Shown here: in pieces, positions 43,316 to 53,431 of the stretch | Layout: each line of letters begins with the position of its first letter | How positions within the stretch are numbered: position 1 is the stretch's first letter | Assembly (NCBI GenBank): GCA_039810245.1 | Contig: JBDHWQ010000005.1 | Coordinates: forward strand, 118,522-182,521 | DNA length: 64,000 bases | Source: CALDSL01 sp039810245 | GTDB taxonomy: Bacteria; Chloroflexota; Anaerolineae; Anaerolineales; Anaerolineaceae | Direction of reading: 5' to 3' | Notes under the pieces: generated by a model | Database searches by the model: none | The model's input: only the letters and a program-made list of their open reading frames with translations | What the model was told of the DNA's origin: nothing | Position numbers and translations under genes: made by a program

Positions 43316-43765
43316 ATGCGCGGCAATTTTGAAAACAGCATCATTGATGGGTTGAACACCTGGGCGCGTACCAACTCGCCCTGGGCCATCCATTACAACA
43401 GCGGCTCGTGCAACGGCTGCGATATCGAAATCCTGGCCACGCTGACCCCGCGCTATGACGTTGAGCGCCTGGGGATTAAGCTGCAGGGCAGCCCGCGCCA
43501 CGCGGATGTGTTGATTTGCACCGGTCCGGTTACCCGCCAGTCACGCGACCGGCTGGAACGCGTGTACGAGCAAATGCCCGACCCCAAGTTCGTGGTGGCG
43601 GTGGGTTCGTGCGCCATCTCGGGCGGCGCATTCCGCAGTTTGTATAACATCATGGGCGGGATCGATGAAGTCATCCCGGTCAACGTGTTTATCCCCGGCT
43701 GTCCGCCGCGCCCCGAAGCAATCATCTACGGCGTGGTGCAGTTATTAGAGAGCCTGAAGAAATAG
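43316..43765 (+). CDS. Group 4 [NiFe]-hydrogenase small subunit (NuoB-like)
   Basis: A 149-aa protein binding one proximal [4Fe-4S] cluster. Its cysteines are C32 and C35 (SCNGCDIEIL), C99 (VGSCAISGG) and C129 (PGCPPRPEA). The C-x2-C spacing with NGCDIE is the hydrogenase form; complex I NuoB has adjacent cysteines. It transfers electrons between the iron-sulphur chain and the [NiFe] site. It lies 10 bp after the NuoA-like gene. Confidence 0.95.
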   Translation: MRGNFENSIIDGLNTWARTNSPWAIHYNSGSCNGCDIEILATLTPRYDVERLGIKLQGSPRHADVLICTGPVTRQSRDRLERVYEQMPDPKFVVAVGSCAISGGAFRSLYNIMGGIDEVIPVNVFIPGCPPRPEAIIYGVVQLLESLKK

Positions 43766-43773
43766 GAGCGGCC

Positions 43774-44313
43774 ATGGACCCGATAAACCGTTTTGAAGAG
43801 GTAAGCAGCGCCCTGGCGCCCTGGACGCGCTGGTCGAAGCTGGTGCAGTCCAATATGCTCGAAGTATCGGTCTCGCGCAATCACCTGCTGCAATGCGCCG
43901 AAGCCTTGCGAACGATGGGGTGGGGTTACCTGAGCGCGATCACCGGCATGCACATCCCCGGCGTCGAAAATACCACCAGCGTGGAAAAACAGTGGAGCCG
44001 GCTGGATCAGGAAGGCGAACTGTCGTACCGCCCGCCCTTCACCGGCGATTCGTTTATCGTGTTGTATCACTTCTGCGAAGGCGACCAGGTGCTCAACTTA
44101 CGCGTGCATCCGCCCAGCCTGGAAGATTCTAATGTGCCGACGCTAAGCCACTTATACCCGGTGGCCAGTATTTACGAGCGCGAGCTGCAGGAAATGTTCG
44201 GCGTATTGGTGGATGGCACTCCTGATCCATCGCGCCTGCTGCTGCCGGAAGACTGGCCGGATGGCGTCTACCCGCTGCGCAAAGACTTCAAGGGATTGCC
44301 GGCAGAGGATTAA
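43774..44313 (+). CDS. NuoC/EchD-like 30-kDa subunit
   Basis: A 179-aa soluble protein with the NuoC core: VLYHFCEGDQVLNLRVHPP, then YPVASIYERELQEMFGVLVDGTPDP and RLLLPEDWPDGVYPLRKDF. The ERExxDxFGV-like motif is present as ERELQEMFGV. It packs against the large subunit and orders the peripheral arm. It lies between the small and large subunit genes. Confidence 0.93.
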   Translation: MDPINRFEEVSSALAPWTRWSKLVQSNMLEVSVSRNHLLQCAEALRTMGWGYLSAITGMHIPGVENTTSVEKQWSRLDQEGELSYRPPFTGDSFIVLYHFCEGDQVLNLRVHPPSLEDSNVPTLSHLYPVASIYERELQEMFGVLVDGTPDPSRLLLPEDWPDGVYPLRKDFKGLPAED

Positions 44314-44325
44314 AGGAGAGCAGTC

Positions 44326-45510
44326 GTGGAACAAAGCGTGCAAGCCAACAAGAAGTTTATCGTCCCGATCGGACCACAGCACCCCGCGCTGAAAGAGCCG
44401 GGCCATTTTGAGTTTACCGTGGACGGTGAGATTGTCACCGGGGCCACCGTGCGGTTGGGATACGTGCATCGCGGCATCGAAAAGGGCTGTGAAGACCGCA
44501 ACTATGCCCAGGGGATGTATCTCACCGAGCGCATCTGTGGTATTTGCTCGCACGTGCACGCAACTGCGTTTGCGCTGGCCGCCGAGCAACTTGCCCACGT
44601 GAACGTGCCGCCGCGCGCCCAGGCCATCCGCGTGTTGGTGGCCGAGCTGGAGCGTATACACAGTCACATGCTGTGGTTGGGCGTGCAGGCCCACGAAGGC
44701 GGTTTCGATACCCTGTTCATGTACACCTGGCGCGACCGCGAAACGGTGATGGATCTGCTGGAAACGCTGACTGGCAACCGTGTCAATTATTCGGCCAACG
44801 TGCTGGGCGGCGTCAAGTGCGATATCACCGATGAGCTTGCTTCGGCTATCCACAAAGGCGTGGATTTCCTCGAACAGCGCACGCACTATTATCTCAATAT
44901 CGTCACCAACGATGAAACCTTCCTGGGGCGCACGCGTGATGTAGGCACAATGACCCCCGAGCAGGCCATCCGTATCGGCGCTATCGGGCCGACAGCGCGT
45001 GCTTCGGGCTTGCAGCGCGATGTACGCATCAACGCGCCCTACGCCGGTTATGTCGATTTCCCGGTGCAGATTGTGACCGCGCAGGGCGGCGACCTGCTGT
45101 CGCGCACCATCGTGCGCGTGAATGAGCTGTTCGAGAGCATCCGCCTGATCCGCCTGGTGCTGGAAAAGCTGCCGCCGGGCGAGATTGCCGCGCGCATGCC
45201 GCGCCGCGTGCCGGAAGGCGCCACCGTCAGTAGGGTAGAAGCTCCGCGCGGCGAGGTGTTCTATTACATGAAGAGCGACGGCAGCGATAAACCTGAGCGC
45301 GTAAAGGTGCGCACGCCCAGCATGTGCAACTGGGGTACGGTGATGGCGACCGCGGTGGGGCACAAGCTGGCGGATATGCCCATGCTCCTGGCAGGCATCG
45401 ACCCGTGCTTCTCGTGCAGCGACCGCAGCGTGGTGGTAGTGCGTAATGATGAGCCCCAGGCGATGACCTGGGAAGCGCTGCGCCAGTACGGGATCGGGTA
45501 TTACAAATGA
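44326..45510 (+). CDS. Group 4 [NiFe]-hydrogenase large subunit
   Basis: A 394-aa protein that would carry the [NiFe] active site. It has both cysteine pairs: C71 and C74 in RICGICSHVHA (L1) and C361 and C364 in DPCFSCSDR (L2). Complex I NuoD lacks these, so this is a hydrogenase. The C-terminal tail of 27 residues after DPCFSCSDR matches the peptide removed by HycI-type proteases, and such a gene lies downstream. Probable reaction: ferredoxin-driven proton reduction, or the reverse, coupled to ion pumping. Confidence 0.97.
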   Translation: MEQSVQANKKFIVPIGPQHPALKEPGHFEFTVDGEIVTGATVRLGYVHRGIEKGCEDRNYAQGMYLTERICGICSHVHATAFALAAEQLAHVNVPPRAQAIRVLVAELERIHSHMLWLGVQAHEGGFDTLFMYTWRDRETVMDLLETLTGNRVNYSANVLGGVKCDITDELASAIHKGVDFLEQRTHYYLNIVTNDETFLGRTRDVGTMTPEQAIRIGAIGPTARASGLQRDVRINAPYAGYVDFPVQIVTAQGGDLLSRTIVRVNELFESIRLIRLVLEKLPPGEIAARMPRRVPEGATVSRVEAPRGEVFYYMKSDGSDKPERVKVRTPSMCNWGTVMATAVGHKLADMPMLLAGIDPCFSCSDRSVVVVRNDEPQAMTWEALRQYGIGYYK

Positions 45511-46436
45511 ACGCATTCACCGCTCTGCTTGCCATGATGATCTTTCCCGGTGGGCTGTTCCTGCTGGCCAGCGGTCTGGCCTACGAGTGGGCCGACCGCA
45601 AGCTTGTGGCGCAGCTTCAGAACCGCCAGGGTCCGCGCTGGTTCCAGCCTCTGGCCGATACGTTCAAGCTGCTGGCCAAAGAAGAGGTGGTGCCGGATGG
45701 CGTGCACAGGGGCTTGTTCTGGGGTCTGCCGGTAGCCGCGCTGGCGGCCGCATTGACCGCTGCGCTGTATGTGCCGATGGCCGGCCTGGCGCCCGCTGCC
45801 AGTTTTCCCGGTGACCTGATCGTCGCGATCTACATGCTCAGCCTGCTGACGCTGTGCCTGGGGCTGGCCGGGGCGAATACCTACAGCCGCTTTGCCGTGA
45901 TTGGCGCGACGCGTACGCTGACGCAGTTGTTTTCGTACGAGGCGCCGTTCATGCTATCGTTGCTTGGCCCGGCGCTGATGGCTGGAAGCTGGCAGATCAG
46001 CAGTGTGGCGGATTACGCCGCCGGGCATCCATGGATGCTGCTCACCCAGCCGGTGGGCTTTGTGGTGGCGCTGATTGGGCTGATGGGCAAGCTGGAGCTG
46101 CCGCCTTTCGACGCGCCCGAGGCCGAGACCGAAATCGTTTCCGGCGCGCTGACCGAGTACAGCGGCCGTGGGCTGGCGCTCTTCCGCCTGGGCAAGAATA
46201 TCGAGCTGGTGATCGGCCTGACACTGGTGAGCGCTTTTTACCTGGGCGGAGTGGCCAACCCGCTGGCGTTCCTGCTCAAGACACTGGCGCTATTGTTCAT
46301 CTTAGCCGTGCTGCAAAGCCTGTTTGCCCGCCTGCGCATTGATCAGACGGTGGGCCTGTGGTGGCGCGTTGGCGCGCTGCTGGCGCTGGTGCAGTTGCTG
46401 GTGGTGGTAGTGCTGAAAGGGATGGGCGTGCTATGA
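45507..46436 (+). CDS. NuoH/EchB-like membrane subunit
   Basis: A 309-aa protein with eight or so membrane helices. Motifs include LQNRQGPRWFQPLADTFKLLAKEEVVPD (NuoH loop 1 region) and the third-loop ELPPFDAPEAETEIVSGALTEYSG with conserved acidic residues that face the quinone cavity in complex I. It connects the peripheral hydrogenase to the membrane arm. Its start overlaps the large subunit stop by ATGA. Confidence 0.95.
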   Translation: MNAFTALLAMMIFPGGLFLLASGLAYEWADRKLVAQLQNRQGPRWFQPLADTFKLLAKEEVVPDGVHRGLFWGLPVAALAAALTAALYVPMAGLAPAASFPGDLIVAIYMLSLLTLCLGLAGANTYSRFAVIGATRTLTQLFSYEAPFMLSLLGPALMAGSWQISSVADYAAGHPWMLLTQPVGFVVALIGLMGKLELPPFDAPEAETEIVSGALTEYSGRGLALFRLGKNIELVIGLTLVSAFYLGGVANPLAFLLKTLALLFILAVLQSLFARLRIDQTVGLWWRVGALLALVQLLVVVVLKGMGVL

Positions 46437-46861
46437 AACTCGGCGTGATGATCAACGATCTGGTGCGCTCGCTGTTCAGCGCGCCGGTCACGCAGAAATA
46501 TCCATTCGTCAAGAAACCCGCACCGGCGCGCATGCGCGGCAAGCTGTTTTATGATCCGTCCAAGTGCACCGGCTGCCAGTTGTGCATCAAAGACTGCCCA
46601 TCCGAGGCGATCGAGCTGCTGGTGGTGGATAAGGTCAACAAGCGATTCGTGATGCGCTACCACATTGACCGCTGCACTTACTGCGGCCAATGCGTGGAAA
46701 ACTGCCGCATGGAGTGCCTGGGCATGTCTTCCGAGGAATGGGAGCTGGCCGCGACCAGCAAAGAGCCATTTGAGGTCAATTATGGCAGGGACGAAGACAT
46801 CCAGGCTATCCTGGATCGTATCCACAGCGAAACAGCTACCCCCACAAACCGCAAAGACTGA
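46433..46861 (+). CDS. Ferredoxin-type 2x[4Fe-4S] subunit (NuoI/EchF-like)
   Basis: A 142-aa polyferredoxin subunit with two [4Fe-4S] motifs: CTGCQLCIKDCP (about 46-57) and CTYCGQCVENCR (about 80-91). It accepts electrons from a soluble ferredoxin and passes them to the small subunit. No NuoE, F or G genes are in the operon, so NADH is not the direct partner. It overlaps the NuoH-like stop by ATGA. Confidence 0.95.
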   Translation: MKLGVMINDLVRSLFSAPVTQKYPFVKKPAPARMRGKLFYDPSKCTGCQLCIKDCPSEAIELLVVDKVNKRFVMRYHIDRCTYCGQCVENCRMECLGMSSEEWELAATSKEPFEVNYGRDEDIQAILDRIHSETATPTNRKD

Positions 46862-47318
46862 GCCTCCGGCGCGCATTGCGCTGGTGGGCATCGGCAGCGA
46901 GCTGCATGGTGATGATATCGCGGGCGTGGCGGCCATCCGGCGGCTGCGCCCGCTGTTTGCATCTCGGAAAGATGTGCTGCTGGTGGAAGCCGGCCCGGTT
47001 CCTGAAAATGCTGCTGGCAGCCTGCGCCGCTTTGCTCCACAGATCGTCATCCTGCTGGATGCGGCCTGGTTTGGTGGCGCGCGTGGTGAGATCCGCCTGC
47101 TGGACTGGCATGACGCACAGGGGTACAGCGCGACCACGCATGCGCTGCCGCTCAGCGTGTTCGCTAATTACCTGGAAAATGAGCTGCACTGCCAGGTGTT
47201 GCTGCTGGCAGTGCAGGTGGAAAACGTTGAATTTGATACGCGCGCCAGCCCGGCGGTGATGCGCTCGGTGCGGTCGCTTGCGCGTGGGCTGGCGGAACTG
47301 CTCCAGGCGCGGGACTGA
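46782..47318 (+). CDS. Hydrogenase maturation protease (HycI-like)
   Basis: The conserved core runs from IALVGIGSELHGDDIAG through AGPVPEN, VILLDAAWFGG, TTHALPLSVFANYL and LLAVQVENVEF, matching E. coli HycI (GNSMMGDDGAG, SAPEN, TTHNMPL, GIQPDIV). It would cleave the C-terminal tail of the large subunit after nickel insertion. The start is uncertain: ATG 46782 with GAGG upstream gives 178 aa and an 80-bp overlap with the ferredoxin gene; a GTG at 46884 would lose the first strand. Asp in the DD pair, Asp in LLDAAW and His in TTHAL are the metal ligands. Confidence 0.9.
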   Translation: MAGTKTSRLSWIVSTAKQLPPQTAKTEPPARIALVGIGSELHGDDIAGVAAIRRLRPLFASRKDVLLVEAGPVPENAAGSLRRFAPQIVILLDAAWFGGARGEIRLLDWHDAQGYSATTHALPLSVFANYLENELHCQVLLLAVQVENVEFDTRASPAVMRSVRSLARGLAELLQARD

Positions 47319-47345
47319 GCCTGCTCGGTTTCATCGCTGGCCAGC

Positions 47346-47369
47346 CCCGAAAAAGCGTCGGGTTTCTCT
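47346..47369 (+). terminator. Weak hairpin after the hydrogenase operon
   Basis: CCCGA (47346-47350) and TCGGG (47358-47362) flank AAAAGCG and are followed by TTTCTCTG. The stem is short, so it is a weak candidate. Confidence 0.35.
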
Positions 47370-47403
47370 GTGCTAACCCAACCTACAGGTACGCATACAA
47401 GTC

Positions 47404-48288
47404 CTACTCGATTTTATCGTTGGCCAGCATCTCAATGATGTTGAGCACGGCCGAGTTGTCCATATCGCCCAGGCCGGCCTGAAGCATGGCATTGAAGAGC
47501 TGCGTGTGCACCGCGGCAGAGGGCAGCGGCACGCCGTACTGGCGGGCGGTGTCCATCACGATGGCCATGTCTTTCGCCTGCAAGTGCGCCTTGAAGCCCG
47601 GCCCGCGGTTGCCGGCAAAAATGCGCGGCGGCTTGACGTCCAGCGTCCAGCACTGCGCTGCGCCGCCTTTGATCGCTTCGACCACTTTGTGCGGGTCGGC
47701 GCCGGCTTTCTTGGCGAATACCAGCAGCTCGCCCATCGCCACCATCTGCGCCGCCACCATGATCTGGTTGGCCGCCTTGGCGATCTGCCCTGCTCCCGCG
47801 TCGCCAATGTGGGTGATGGATTTTCCCATCGCCTGCAAGACCGGCAGCACTTTCTCCAGTGCATCCGCCGGGCCGCCGACCATAATAGTCAGCGTGCCGT
47901 TGCGCGCGCCAATGTCGCCGCCGCTGACCGGGGCATCCAATGCCTGCACGCCTTTGTCGGCCAGGCGCTCGGCCAACATGCGCGCCGTGGCCGGCTTGAT
48001 GGTGGAGTTATCCACAAAGATCAGCCCTGCATGCGCGCCTTGGATGATACCATCCGGGCCCAGCGTCACCTTTTCTACATCGGGGGAATCGGGCACGTTG
48101 GTAAAGACCACGTCCACCTGGCGCGCCACGTCCGCCGGGCTGTTCCCCAGGCGCGCGCCTTCGGCGGCCAGCTCGTCCATTGCGCCGTGGCTGCGGTTGT
48201 ATACCACCAGCGGGAAACCGGCTTTCATGATGTTGCGCGCCATCGACTTGCCCATCAGGCCCAGACCGATATAACCAACGGTTAGCAT
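47404..48288 (-). CDS. 3-hydroxyisobutyrate/tartronate semialdehyde reductase-family dehydrogenase
   Basis: A 294-aa beta-hydroxyacid dehydrogenase. The N-terminal dinucleotide motif GYIGLGLMGKSMARN, substrate-binding DAPVSGGDIGARNGTL and the catalytic Lys in GAGQIAKAANQIM are all clear. These enzymes reduce or oxidise a small beta-hydroxyacid with NAD(P)H. GarR, MmsB and glyoxylate reductase subfamilies cannot be separated here. GGGAAGGAAA precedes the ATG at 48288. It lies downstream of valS but behind a strong hairpin. Confidence 0.92.
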   Translation of the reverse strand: MLTVGYIGLGLMGKSMARNIMKAGFPLVVYNRSHGAMDELAAEGARLGNSPADVARQVDVVFTNVPDSPDVEKVTLGPDGIIQGAHAGLIFVDNSTIKPATARMLAERLADKGVQALDAPVSGGDIGARNGTLTIMVGGPADALEKVLPVLQAMGKSITHIGDAGAGQIAKAANQIMVAAQMVAMGELLVFAKKAGADPHKVVEAIKGGAAQCWTLDVKPPRIFAGNRGPGFKAHLQAKDMAIVMDTARQYGVPLPSAAVHTQLFNAMLQAGLGDMDNSAVLNIIEMLANDKIE

Positions 48289-48315
48289 ATTTTTTTCCTT
48301 CCCGTCTGCCAGGCA

Positions 48316-48354
48316 CGTTGATCCGGCGCGGCATACTGCCGCGCCGGATCAACG
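48316..48354 (-). terminator. Perfect 18-bp hairpin between valS and the dehydrogenase gene
   Basis: CGTTGATCCGGCGCGGCA (48316-48333) and TGCCGCGCCGGATCAACG (48337-48354) are perfect inverted arms around TAC. It starts 7 bp after the valS stop. No T-run follows, so it may be a strong transcript-end structure or attenuator rather than a classic terminator. Confidence 0.7.
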
Positions 48355-48360
48355 AAGGTT

Positions 48361-51066
<2,706 letters not shown>

Positions 51067-51080
51067 TCTCACTCCTTAAC

Positions 51081-51126
51081 TCACAAAAATCACAACGAAT
51101 ACATCGAGTACACAAATTTCACGAAT
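51081..51126 (-). repeat. ATTCGTGNN-type 9-bp repeat array, left arm
   Basis: Read leftwards this stretch is ATTCGTGAA, ATTTGTGTA, CTCGATGT, ATTCGTTGTG and ATTTTTGTGA: five degenerate 8-10-bp units of one motif. It abuts the valS ribosome-binding site. A matching array in the opposite direction lies at 51443-51479, so the two flank the GxxExxY fragment as outward-facing arms. Confidence 0.75.
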
Positions 51127-51158
51127 ATAGCTGATTAAAACCATTCTAATATTGCCTG

Positions 51159-51374
51159 TTACAAAACGCGGCGGGTGCTCTGTACGTGGCTGCCGCCAAA
51201 GTTCACCAGAATGCCCAGGCGCAGTCCGGTTGTCTTTCGATAGGATAACAATTGCTTTTCATATACTTCATTGATCTCCTTTACAGCTTTCAATTCCAGG
51301 ATGATCTTTTCCTCAATAACCAGGTCCAGTCGATAAACCCCCACACGCACCTCTTTGTAAAAACCTCTACGCAT
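51159..51374 (-). pseudogene. Truncated GxxExxY-family (PDDEXK_3-like) gene
   Basis: A 71-aa frame equals about the C-terminal half of a GxxExxY protein (full family length about 125 aa). It retains the nuclease-fold core YRLDLVIEEKIILELKAV (Asp and ExK) and YEKQLLSYRKTTGLRLGILVNFGG, but the N-terminal half with the GxxExxY motif is missing: upstream in-frame sequence runs quickly into TAA. GxxExxY proteins are widespread, mobile-looking orphans of unknown function. It sits inside a pair of 9-bp repeat arrays between the valS T-box and valS. Confidence 0.75.
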
Positions 51375-51442
51375 TGTTGACGCTCATGCGCAATATGGTT
51401 ACGTGCCAACTCAATTCCTTCCGGCTCCAGTGATTAATCCGT

Positions 51443-51479
51443 ATTCGTGTCATCTGTGTCATTCGTATCAATCGTGTTA
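51443..51479 (+). repeat. ATTCGTGNN-type 9-bp repeat array, right arm
   Basis: Units ATTCGTGTC, ATCTGTGTC, ATTCGTATC and (after one extra A) ATCGTGTTA, at a 9-bp period. This is the partner of the left arm at 51081-51126, opposite in orientation. It ends 11 bp before the T-box terminator. Confidence 0.75.
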
Positions 51480-51489
51480 AAGTTCTGCT

Positions 51490-51530
51490 TTAAACAAAAT
51501 ACCCTTTCATCCATCTGAGGACGAAAGGGG
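51490..51530 (-). terminator. T-box-controlled terminator of valS
   Basis: Read leftwards, CCCTTTCGTCC pairs with GGATGAAAGGG (one G-T) around TCAGAT and is followed by TATTTTGTTTAAA. It directly follows the T-box sequence and is the terminator that uncharged tRNA-Val should prevent. Confidence 0.9.
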
Positions 51531-51771
51531 TTCTTCCGCGGTACCACCTCGGGTTCGCCGGATAGCAGCCGGCGCGCTCGTGCCCAGACGATCATCCGGG
51601 CTGCGCTGTAACGGGCTTACCCGTGCCGTTCTACTACCCGCGGGCGGGGTTCTTCGGCAGGCTCTCCAAACGACTTCGGCCAGGGTTTTCCGCGGAGATT
51701 TCCAGCCCAGGGTCTCCTTCTCTGTCGGAAAGCATTCGGCCTACTCCTCTTGGAACAGGCGTATGTGATTA
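51490..51771 (-). promoter_or_regulatory. T-box leader (valine, GUC specifier) upstream of valS
   Basis: The minus-strand leader carries the T-box core TGGTACCGCGG (51546-51536), which base-pairs with the tRNA acceptor end, followed by a terminator at 51490-51530. Upstream, the specifier region reads GAA-GTC-G, giving codon GUC (51674-51672), a valine codon that matches the gene it controls. The leader is about 280 nt. Uncharged tRNA-Val should stabilise the antiterminator and allow read-through into valS. The T-box lies about 420 bp from valS, further than usual, because of the inserted element. Confidence 0.93.
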
Positions 51772-51777
51772 GCGTTC

Positions 51778-51806
51778 ATTATACGAAAAATGGGCGCGAG
51801 TGTCAA
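51778..51806 (-). promoter_or_regulatory. Consensus sigma70-type promoter for the valS T-box leader
   Basis: Read leftwards, TTGACA (51806-51801) and TATAAT (51783-51778) are exact consensus and 17 bp apart. Transcription should begin near 51771 and enter the T-box leader. The end of the TolB-like gene lies just upstream. Confidence 0.92.
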
Positions 51807-51823
51807 TCTATTTGAACGGCGCG

Positions 51824-53215
51824 CTACTGCGTGAAGTCGAAGCGGATGTCTGCGCTGGTAGACTGCGCGATGAGCAGCGAGCGGCTGCCCAGCGCCACCA
51901 GGTACAGCTCGGGCGCTTCGTAGCTGCCGCTGAGCACGATCACGCGCTCGGAGTCGGCCCACTCCAGCTCAAACGGTTTGATGCCTACCGGCCAGCCGGA
52001 GAACACCCCCTGAACCGTGCCCACCTGGATCTCGTTGCGGTCGCCGGCCAGGATGCTCAACCGCACCGAGTCAGGCGACCAGTTGCGCAGGCGCTGGTTG
52101 GCGGTATGGATCACCCAATCACCGCCCAGGTCGAGGTTAGCGATGTGCAAGTCGGAGACCAGGTCGGTGCTGCTGCGCTGGGTCTGGTACAGAATGGTCT
52201 TCGCATCCGGCGAGAGCAGTGGACGGTACATGTAGGCCGGCGCGGCAGGTACAGACAGCAGCGGTCGCGAGGAACCATCCAGGCCGATCTCCCACACCAC
52301 GGTCGGGTCGTCCGGTCGGGTGAGCGGGTCCTGGGCCGGGATGGCGACGCGGAAGGCGCTGCTGTCTTTCTTCCACACCGGGTCGGGGTAGTACGTCCAC
52401 TCGCTGTAGGTCATCACCGCCGGGAAGGTGAACAGGTCGCGCGCACCGGAGCCGTCGATGTTGGCCACGCGGAAGCGCCCGGATTGAGTGATGAGCAGCT
52501 TCTGCCCGTCGGGCGAGAAGACGAACTGGCCGCCCTGGCCGGCAGACAGCAGCACCGCGCGCTCGGCGGGATTGTCGGCATCCACCACGCGCAGATCCTC
52601 GCTGCGTGGTTCGCCCGGGCCGGCGTATACGCTGCGCGTGTTGTAATACAGGCGGTGCGTGCCCGGCTGCCACTCCATCTGGTTGGGCACCAGCGCGGAA
52701 TCCGGAGAGGGGGATGGCAGGTCAGCCGCGCCCACCAGCAGGCGGTTTTCCGACCCGTCACTACGCACCGCCCAGAGCTCGCGCTGCAGGTCGGTCAGCC
52801 GGCGGGTGTAGGCGATCCAGGCGCCGTTCGGGGAGATGGAAACGTCCTCGGCCTGGCCGTGGTCGGTGAGGCGGGTAATCTCGCCGCCCGGCCGCCACAG
52901 GTAGACATCACCGCCCTGCGTATAGGCAATGAGCAGGCTGGGGGCGGGCGCGGCCGGGTTGGTTGTCGCGGCCGGCGCCGCGGGCGTCACCGCGGATGCG
53001 GTTTCCGCCACCGGCGCGGACGTTTCCAGCGCCGGCCCGCTGACGGTCGCCGCCGGGGTGAGGATCGCCAGCGTCTCTTGCACAATGCGGGCGATATCGG
53101 TGCTGTTAAACTGCGGGGCGGGGGTCTCGGTGGCGCGCGTTGGCAATGCCAGCCCCAGGCAGGCGACTGTGGTAAGGGCGAGCAGAACGAGCAAAAAAGC
53201 GAGCGGCTTTTTCAT
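51824..53215 (-). CDS. TolB-like beta-propeller lipoprotein
   Basis: A 463-aa exported protein with a signal peptide (LLVLLALTTVACLG; Cys 19 may be lipidated), a Pro/Ala/Thr linker to about residue 90 and a six- to seven-bladed PD40 propeller. Blades show DVSISPNGAWIAYTRRL, FVFSPDGQKLLITQ and PLLSPDAKTILYQT. Such propellers bind proteins or polysaccharides in the envelope; no enzymatic site is visible. The gene is likely independent: its stop lies 18 bp upstream of the valS promoter, and it starts divergently from the NUDIX gene. Confidence 0.85.
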   Translation of the reverse strand: MKKPLAFLLVLLALTTVACLGLALPTRATETPAPQFNSTDIARIVQETLAILTPAATVSGPALETSAPVAETASAVTPAAPAATTNPAAPAPSLLIAYTQGGDVYLWRPGGEITRLTDHGQAEDVSISPNGAWIAYTRRLTDLQRELWAVRSDGSENRLLVGAADLPSPSPDSALVPNQMEWQPGTHRLYYNTRSVYAGPGEPRSEDLRVVDADNPAERAVLLSAGQGGQFVFSPDGQKLLITQSGRFRVANIDGSGARDLFTFPAVMTYSEWTYYPDPVWKKDSSAFRVAIPAQDPLTRPDDPTVVWEIGLDGSSRPLLSVPAAPAYMYRPLLSPDAKTILYQTQRSSTDLVSDLHIANLDLGGDWVIHTANQRLRNWSPDSVRLSILAGDRNEIQVGTVQGVFSGWPVGIKPFELEWADSERVIVLSGSYEAPELYLVALGSRSLLIAQSTSADIRFDFTQ

Positions 53216-53296
53216 AACTATTCTCCCGGGTCAATTGTCGGCGTACCTGTATTGTAGTGGAAAACATGTGATGATCGCAAGAAGGAAGAAAGATTT

Positions 53297-53385
53297 ATCG
53301 CGAATTTCAAGAATGAAACGAATTTCACCAATAAAAACTTTCATAATTTATTCGTTTTATTCGATGTATTCGTGCAATTCGTGAT
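53297..53385. repeat. ORF-less palindromic copy of the ATTCGTGNN repeat element
   Basis: The left arm (53297-53332), read leftwards, is exactly four 9-bp units: ATTGGTGAA, ATTCGTTTC, ATTCTTGAA and ATTCGCGAT. The right arm (53350-53385), read rightwards, is ATTCGTTTT, ATTCGATGT, ATTCGTGCA and ATTCGTGAT. A 17-bp AT-rich spacer separates them. No gene fits between the arms. It lies between the divergent TolB-like and NUDIX genes and resembles the arms around the GxxExxY fragment at 51.1-51.5 kb. Confidence 0.85.
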
Positions 53386-53431
53386 TAAGCTTTTTTCCCT
53401 TCATAGTAAGATAATACCCAAGGGAGACATC

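Noticed and set aside
38921..47318. Ordinary NADH dehydrogenase (complex I) operon
   Set aside because: NuoE, F and G are missing, and the large subunit keeps both [NiFe] CxxC pairs, so the hydrogenase call fits better.
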